From Macrotrachela quadricornifera (lineage: Eukaryota > Rotifera > Eurotatoria > Philodinida > Philodinidae), in the NCBI GenBank assembly GCA_022393335.1, contig JAJEKB010020594.1, positions 141,213 through 205,212 of the forward strand: DNA of 64,000 bases, written 5' to 3'. Under the pieces are notes generated by a model. The model was not told where the DNA came from. It saw only the letters and a list, made by a program, of their open reading frames with translations, and made no database searches. This document shows, in pieces, positions 57,410 to 64,000 of this stretch (the first letter of the stretch is position 1; the number at the start of each line of letters is the position of its first letter). Both the position numbers and the translations under genes were made by a program.

Positions 57410-58100
57410 ATAGTTTATTGTATATATGTTCTGAGTGCTGGTACAATTCGTCAAGATGAAAAAGCTCGTATAATATCTCCATGGACGAACAGTGCAAATG
57501 TACAATATCTTTTATTTTGGTATTATACTTATGGTGTTAATATTGGTTCATTAACATTTTTTAAACGTCTATTATCAACAGATGATTTATATACAATGTG
57601 GAAAGTAAATTATAATTTTAGTGATATTATGGAGTGCAACTGAATTAATAATATGAAAAAGTGATGAACCGTTGACTATTGCATTTGAAAGTGAATATGC
57701 TATGGGAAATTTTGTTGATGATATTATTATAGAAGATGAAAATTGTCCAACATTAGGTTCATATTCATTTGAATGAATTGATTTGTGTACATGGGATAAT
57801 GTTCATTCACCATTAGATAAATTTTATTGGCTTATTCGATACCCTGATGCAAATTCGACACTCAGTGAATCATTAGTTGATTATTCATATAATGATCAAT
57901 TTGTTTTTTATGCTTTTATCAAAGCATGATCACTTAAACAAGTTAATGGTATGGCTATCCTTGAATCAATTATATTTATGTCGATATCATCAATTGATTC
58001 TTGTTTTTTATTTCGGTTTTATATGTATGGGAGTACTAGTGGATTAAATATTTATGTTAATAGGGTTAAATCATCAAGTCCATATTGAATTTGATAAGGA
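57410..58100 (+). pseudogene. MAM-domain pseudogene
   Basis: Reading across frames gives two MAM-like units. The first has VLSAGTIRQDEKARIISPWT, QYLLFWYYTYGVNIGSL, then TIAFESEYAMGNFVDDIII. The second begins with the family's opening FE.IDLCTWDNVHSPLDKFY, then WLIRYPDANS, and later LFRFYMYGSTSGLNIYVN. At least four in-frame stops and a frameshift near 57640 destroy it. MAM domains are extracellular adhesion modules. No signal peptide or intact exon remains. It lies 300 bp downstream of a MITE that may have separated it from its gene. Confidence 0.65.
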
Positions 58101-59914
58101 AATTTTAAAAAAAGTTTTTTTTGGAATATCTATATTATAATTTACAAAGTTTTACGAATTTTTTCTTAAATTCAAATTCTTAAGTATTCTTAAGAAGCAT
58201 CTATATTACATTGTACAAGTGTTTTTCAGTTCCTCTTCATCTTTAAGATCTAAGAGTTGTTTAATAAGAAAGAATTAATCCCGTTCAATCACTAAATGTA
58301 TCACAGTCAAAGATATACAATTAAAAAAATGATTGGATCACGTTACCTTTTGATACTATAATAAACAGAGATATAATCAGATGATATTAAAGAAAAGGAA
58401 TCTTTACTACTGTAGTATATCGACATTTTGTTCGATAAAAAATATTATCTATCATTATCACATACATTTTCTGCTAAAAAATAATAAGTTCTATTATGAT
58501 CATATTGTAAAAAAAAAGTCGACAATGGATTCTTTTCTTTATATCTTTACATTTTTTAACATATTCCATATATCAACAATGTTGACTAGAAGGTAAAAAT
58601 AGAAATAAAATTACTTAATAATAAATGTCCCAAGAAATTGATATGAATTTATCAAGAATATTAATACCAATCGAATAATTCACCAAAACAGTTTTTGTTT
58701 ATCAATAAGAATAATTCATAGTTCAAAGAGAGATATGAAATACATCAAATAGCGCTAGAGAAATAATTCGATCAGTTCGAAAAAAAAATCAAAATTCTTC
58801 AATTATAATAACATTCGTTTATATTATTTCTCACAAAATTTCTTGATTTTAAATTGTGACAATATAACAATCTATCTTTCATTATCATAATCATTAAATA
58901 TATATTTGGTTTTGTTTCACAGATAAATCATTATGAATGATTGAATTGAATAATATGAAATATAAAAGTAAAATTGTTTCTAGTTTAAATAATTAAATAA
59001 TAACGTTGAAATGTTTTTCTACGTAATAAAATATGAATTCAAATAGAATAATCGATATCAAATAATAGAATACATATAATCAAGTTCTTTTGACTAATAT
59101 TGATTTAATGATATCTTCTTCAATATCTGATATAGGATCTTTTTTTTTTGCTTCTTTCGAAATGATCAACTGTTAGATATGATTATTTTTCTCCATAGAA
59201 ATCTTTATTGAACAAAATAAATAATTTCTATTAGACTAGTATTCTATACAAATGATTGATCGTCTTATGTTTTTTTTTTGCAATTCTGTTATTTATCCAA
59301 TAAAATAATTTCTGTTTCTCTTATCGATTGTATAAAATCATCTGAACTTAGTTGATTAATAAGACATGAATATCTCACAGAGCTAAACTAGTATAAAATG
59401 AAAATTATGTTTATTATTTTATTAGATTGTAAATGAGAGACAACTGAATTTGAATTGTTTTATTAATAAACAAAAATCATTTTTCATAATTGATGTTTTT
59501 GATTACAATATATTGATAACCTTTTTAACACAGAAATGTTCAGGATAGCATTGTCATGACTGACACATCGTTTGTCATACGATAGTGATTAAATTTTGTA
59601 GTTATGATAAACATCATAACTTTTGAATTGGATAAATTAATATGAAAAATTTGCTTTCAAATATCGACATAATCAAACATTTGTGTGAAGATTTATTCAT
59701 ATATATCTTTTCACTCAATTCAGAATCTTTATTTTTCATCTAAACAAATCATTTTAATCATACAAAACCTTTCATATGAGTAACTCTTGGAAAAAAATGT
59801 TTTTTTTTTTCATTTTTGTTAATCTTGAGCATATTTACAAAAGTGAATCATACTGTTTGTCAATTTAATTTCTACTAGTCAAAGAACAAAAATATTTTTT
59901 TTTTACAATTTCCA
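58101..59914. other. Intergenic stretch, nothing recognised
   Basis: Extremely AT-rich, many homopolymer runs. The 58381-58596 frame is unsupported. No RNA gene or repeat was seen. Confidence 0.4.
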
Positions 59915-60240
59915 ACATGAATACTTATTTACAAAAGCATTGTTAGACATTTCGTCAACAATGGAATAAAATAAAAAATGAATTTGATCGATTTCTTTAA
60001 AGACTCACCGAATCAAATTCAATTCATTCAAACAAATATCCATTATTTGAAGAAATTCATCAATGGAAAAAGAAATCAAATTAAACAAATAACAGACGAA
60101 TGTAGATATCAATTAAGAAATTTAATTGAGAATCTAAAAAGGATATGGAACAGATAACCGAAGTTTTGACACAATCTCCATCAATTTCTATTCAAAAAGA
60201 TTCTATCCCATTCATTCAAAAGATACCAGTAGTTCTATAA
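59915..60240 (+). pseudogene. B-box/coiled-coil family pseudogene
   Basis: Pieces of the same family as the gene at 27715-28266 can be followed through several frames: FRQQWNKIKNEFDRF (end of the finger into the coil), PLFEEIHQWKKKS, ITDECRYQLRNLIEN and TEVLTQSPSISIQKDSIPFI. At least three frameshifts and several stops occur within 330 bp. The Cys-rich finger itself is almost gone. Confidence 0.55.
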
Positions 60241-61952
60241 ACTCGTTAGAAGTCTAGAAAAGTATGTTCTGCATTCAGTCCGTGTTTTACGCAGTATCGT
60301 TACTTGTTTATAAACAATTTCTATGAGAGATGATCTAATCGATCAAGTTAAAGTCCTTCACTTCGATCTAAAATATTGGTCACATTGAGGCACTCGCTTA
60401 CTTTGCCATTATTCAGTTTACTTACAAAACATACTTTTCATAGTTAATATCTCATAAATGAGGATGTTCTCTGAATTTACAAATTCGTCATCCTTAAAGA
60501 AACAGACGAATGATACAAAAAATCTCTTCTGAATCATCGAGCTTCTAAAGTCATCATATATCTCGAGAATAATGTGAGGTTGTCTAGGAGCTCCGACTAG
60601 CTCGATGATCTATGTAGTTTATTATATGATCGACACGATTATCTTTATGTTGTCGATGGATGTAATGATTGAATACAAAATTTTCAATTTTATTCCGATC
60701 AGAACTCTCTCGATTGAACTGTCTCTTAAACTTCATCACTTTCTTTCAGATCATGTTTTACAAAATAAATATTGACAAAAGATCTAATTTTCCTTCATTT
60801 TTTTTTATGGAATTTCAAGAACAATAAGAATTGATCATAAAATACACATATATCATATCAAAACTCTTTGTCAATGGATGAGTAAACAAATGAACGTTTT
60901 AAAACTTAAAATTCCAAACTATCATTGAATCCTGTCGCATATGTGCATCGGTTGAAACTATCTTACTATAATCGTTGGGTGAGATAGCGTAGAACACTAA
61001 ATCAGAATTGAAAACAGATTATATTGCTTGGCGACAGACATCAGATAAGTGACAAAGAATTCAAAATATTCAGATGAGATTTCTGACTAAAAATTAAAAA
61101 AAAATTGAAATTCAGAACTATTAAATTCTAGAAAAAAAAGAGGATTGACAAAAACCTAGACGTGATAATAATAAAAATGTGTTCGATGAAATAATAAAAT
61201 ATCACTTTTCCTTGTTAATAAATGATTGACGTCAATGAATTGCGTATAGTCTTTATTATTAGTTTTATCAACTTGTCACGTTCTTAATCTTTCTCAATAA
61301 GATGATCTTTCGTCGGAAATTTTATTTATGGAGATATAAAGGAAAATTTTTCTCTATGTTCAATTTCATAGTTCATCTTTTCTATTTACTTTATTACCAT
61401 GTACATCCCTTTTGGATTGCATACAGAATTTGTCCAGTATCGTTATAAGGGCTATCTACCTATACTACTTAGTAGTCATTGAACCAGCGGAAGCGCCAAA
61501 GTATAAAAGTAGAAGAACGCGAAGTTTTTCAGAATGGAACAAAGTTTTTGATAGTCTTTCTCCAAAACTCCGAAAAAGTTTTGTTCAAATTTGTCACACA
61601 CAGAAGGTTGCGCTCATGCCTCGATTAAAGCGAGAGAAAGCCCTACTTTCGTCCTTGAAAAGATCCTAAGGCTATAAAGACATCTTCAAAAAACTATTTA
61701 GGCGAACATACAAAGTTTAATGAATACGAATAATGGCACAATAGGAGTTTTTCGAAACGCAATATCTTTCCAGAAAAAGCGTTAGAAAAATCACTAAAAA
61801 TGGATTACTTCTAAATCATATTATTGCAAAATCAAACAAAGTTAGTTCGCAATTGAATAGAAATTGCATTGTACTGAATGGCTGATAACAGTGTGATTGA
61901 AGAAAATAAAATGTACTTTTAATGAGATTATTTATTTAAAAAGAAAATGAAA
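60241..61952. other. Intergenic stretch with one weak ORF
   Basis: The 61412-61669 plus frame (last 60 residues APKYKSRRTRSFSEWNKVFD, then LRKSFVQICHTQKVALMPRL) has less AT-biased composition than its surroundings but starts at TTG and shows no recognised domain. Otherwise AT-rich spacer and 3' flank of receptor 3. Confidence 0.35.
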
Positions 61953-63011
61953 TTATGTAATTGGAGGAAGATTTCGATCGAATGGTTGTATCTTTTTAGT
62001 CATAAATGAAATCGTATATGTTCGCTTTTGAAACGGCCAATGAATGAGTTGTATAAGGCTCTTCTTTAATTCTTGACGAAAAACAGTGCCCGTTAAAGTA
62101 TACAAATAGAAGCTACACATGTGCGGAATATTGCCCACACCAGCAACAATCTGATTAGCCAAACGTTCATAAGCGAGACGCAATATACTTTTGGTAATAT
62201 TAACTGTAATTGATGCATATGTTTGATAGATGGGAAATACAATTGTTGTCACAATAATCACAAAAACTTGAACTGTCAACATACGAATTAATTCTCTATC
62301 CGATCTTCGGAGCAAATATCTATTAATCGGAAGTATAGCTCTAACTTTTTGTCGATGTCGACTAATATTAATCAATGCCAATGTACCAAATATAAACATA
62401 AAAATACAAGGAAATACTGAATATAACAGTGCATGAAATAATGCAAAGAACAAACGATAGTTCGTATTTGAAACTTTACATATATATGCATTTGGATTAG
62501 ATAAATCATTATTTACTCCAATATTATAATAAAACAATGTGTGACTATAAAGAAAATACATAATCAATGTTGTACAAAGAATAATTCGTTTAGTTATTTT
62601 CGATGAATTGAACCGATTTCGCTGGATTTCACTAATAATTGTGCTTAGATAACGATCGAGACATGCTAATGTAATTAACCACATTGAAAGAGAACGTGTT
62701 GCATTAAATATAAAATATTCCATCTTACATATAATTACATGAACATTCGCTGGATCAATTTGAAATCCACCAGATATAACTCTAATTGGCATTATAATCA
62801 ATACAATAAATAAATTACTATATGATGAAGCAAGAAAATACAAAGAACATGTATGTTTACGAATTTTTGGTCGAGTAAAAACAACTAGATTAAGTACTTG
62901 ACCAACTAAACCTGCTGGAATATTCACGGCAGCCAAACAAATAACAATTAGTGTAGTAGCTTGGTTTATTTCATTAATATTTTCCATCGGAGAGGATCTA
63001 TTCATAGACAT
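61953..63011 (-). CDS. Rhodopsin-like 7TM receptor 3, intact
   Basis: A single open exon of 352 residues from ATG 63011 (MSMNRSSPMENINEINQ); an upstream TTG is not needed. It is a complete class A-like receptor: helix 1 with AGLVGQVLNLVVFTRPKIRK, helix 2, and a conserved Cys before helix 3 (VIICKMEYF). The DRY motif is present as DRY (ACLDRYLSTI). Helices 4 and 5 flank a Cys-containing loop (AYICKV), with a basic third loop (NISRHRQKVRAIL), then helix 6. Helix 7 (VGNIPHMCSFYLYTLTGTVF) has a Pro and aromatic end in place of NPxxY, followed by RQELKK. Orphan; probably senses an environmental or peptide ligand at the plasma membrane. Unlike receptors 1 and 2 it has no intron in helix 7 and no frame error. 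Confidence 0.85.
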   Translation of the reverse strand: MSMNRSSPMENINEINQATTLIVICLAAVNIPAGLVGQVLNLVVFTRPKIRKHTCSLYFLASSYSNLFIVLIIMPIRVISGGFQIDPANVHVIICKMEYFIFNATRSLSMWLITLACLDRYLSTIISEIQRNRFNSSKITKRIILCTTLIMYFLYSHTLFYYNIGVNNDLSNPNAYICKVSNTNYRLFFALFHALLYSVFPCIFMFIFGTLALINISRHRQKVRAILPINRYLLRRSDRELIRMLTVQVFVIIVTTIVFPIYQTYASITVNITKSILRLAYERLANQIVAGVGNIPHMCSFYLYTLTGTVFRQELKKSLIQLIHWPFQKRTYTISFMTKKIQPFDRNLPPIT

Positions 63012-64000
63012 TATTCTTATGTGTTTTTTCAACTAAAAAATTTTATTATTTTCCTTGTTTTTCTCTCATTTGCATATGTAACGTTTTGTTCTAGTGAATT
63101 ATCTGAAAATAATTAAAATCTTTGCATCCCTAATGAAAGATCTAACCAATTTGTCACTATCCTACCTGTTCGAATTAGATTTATTCGGTGTTATATCATG
63201 TATGCATACTTCATTTCTTCATCGTAATAAAGAAGAAAGATGTTAAAGGATTCAATGAATACGAAGAGAAAAATCACTTGTGATGATCCTTTTTGAGAAA
63301 GAAATTGATCTGAAAAATCGAAACACTCACGCCATATACATTTGTCTTTTTTCTATTGCAATAAATCTAAACCTATGACAAATATCGAAATGTGTATCAT
63401 TTGAAAACGAAAAGAAAATAGCGTAGTAATGAGTATAACTGTAAATAGAAGATCAAAAATAAGTTGAGAAAATAACTCGACTCCATTTTCTAATTAAAAA
63501 GATCATTTTCACATTTGTAAAATAACCTTACTGAAAAGTATTTTTGCTTACTCGAGAACAATTCCATTATTTGGTTTTTGTTTAATGATAAACAGAAATA
63601 TGACAAATTTTAGAGAATCAAGAGGAATAAATTACAAAAAGTAGCACTCATTTTCCTTTGTCTATATCAATCAATTCATTGACATTTTATCAAAAAATGA
63701 AATTTCTGATGGCTTTATATTTTGCTAACCAACAGTTTTGTTTAAATGTGTTTTTAAAATTTAATTGAAAAGATGTTCAAATGAGTCAAATGAGAAGAAG
63801 AAGAAGAATTTCAAGTATTCCATATGAATGTTCGTTATTAATTCTCATTTATATTCCAGTCGGATACATCACATCTTCTATCTATTCTCTGCAGTGAGAC
63901 AAACACTATTCTCGAGAGGATCTGTCTAAAACATTTGAAGAAATTTTGATGAAAAAGAAGAAAGTCACTTCGAAGAAGCTGATGGATGTTTGTTTGTGGA
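63012..64000. other. 5' flank of receptor gene 3, nothing recognised
   Basis: AT-rich promoter-side DNA of the minus-strand receptor. No supported frame, RNA gene or repeat to the window end. Confidence 0.4.

Noticed and set aside
57410..58100. TGA read as Trp (alternative genetic code)
   Set aside because: Stops fall at some Trp positions in relics only. Intact genes in the window use TGA as a stop, and TGG-to-TGA is a common decay mutation.

Overview
The window is eukaryotic, AT-rich and gene-poor. It most resembles a bdelloid rotifer (Adineta/Rotaria type). The reasons are spliced genes with very short GT-AG introns (mostly 47-58 nt) and several gene families greatly expanded in bdelloids: rhodopsin-like 7TM receptors without clear orthologues, B-box/coiled-coil proteins, F-box proteins and Thr/Ser-rich membrane proteins. 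The family assignments are recognition by eye, not database hits.

Layout. 0.2-0.7 kb: a three-exon gene for a small two-helix membrane protein (minus). 2.1-6.7 kb: nested dispersed repeats around a tRNA-Gln(TTG) and a 5'-truncated receptor pseudogene. 7.2-9.0 kb: a YCII-domain gene whose intron holds a tRNA-derived SINE with a 13-bp target duplication. 9.2-10.6 kb: a dead Tc1/mariner-type transposase carrying a 58-bp hAT-like hairpin insertion. 14.7-15.7 kb: receptor gene 1. 18.4-18.9 kb: a MULE/SWIM transposase relic. 20.3-25.1 kb: foldback elements. 25.5-25.8 kb: a Cys-rich exon. 27.7-28.3 kb: a B-box/coiled-coil gene. 28.9-35.3 kb: palindromes, hairpins and minisatellites. 36.7-37.7 kb: receptor gene 2. 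39.2-39.5 kb: a broken F-box gene. 40.8-42.2 kb: a mariner MITE and a transposase relic. 42.6-43.4 kb: a dienelactone-hydrolase gene with one nonsense codon. 43.8-45.0 kb: foldbacks. 46.6-47.8 kb: a GNAT acetyltransferase resembling plant HLS1. 48.9-50.0 kb: a Ginger-like relic. 51.3-56.0 kb: a ten-exon mucin-like membrane gene. 56.2-57.1 kb: a large TA-flanked palindrome. 57.4-60.2 kb: MAM and B-box pseudogenes. 62.0-63.0 kb: intact receptor gene 3.

The genes do not form a pathway. They look like a typical accessory stretch of a bdelloid genome: surface receptors, adhesion-like or secreted proteins and a few enzymes, separated by transposon debris. Two things stand out. First, the density of near-perfect foldback elements from several unrelated families is high, with diagnostic target-site duplications in several. 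Second, the mucin-like gene has a Thr/Ser stalk built from seven short exons, all symmetric phase 1-1. Three otherwise good genes are frameshifted exactly at homopolymer or dinucleotide runs, and there is a 10-N gap at 54762-54771, so some apparent pseudogenes may be assembly errors.
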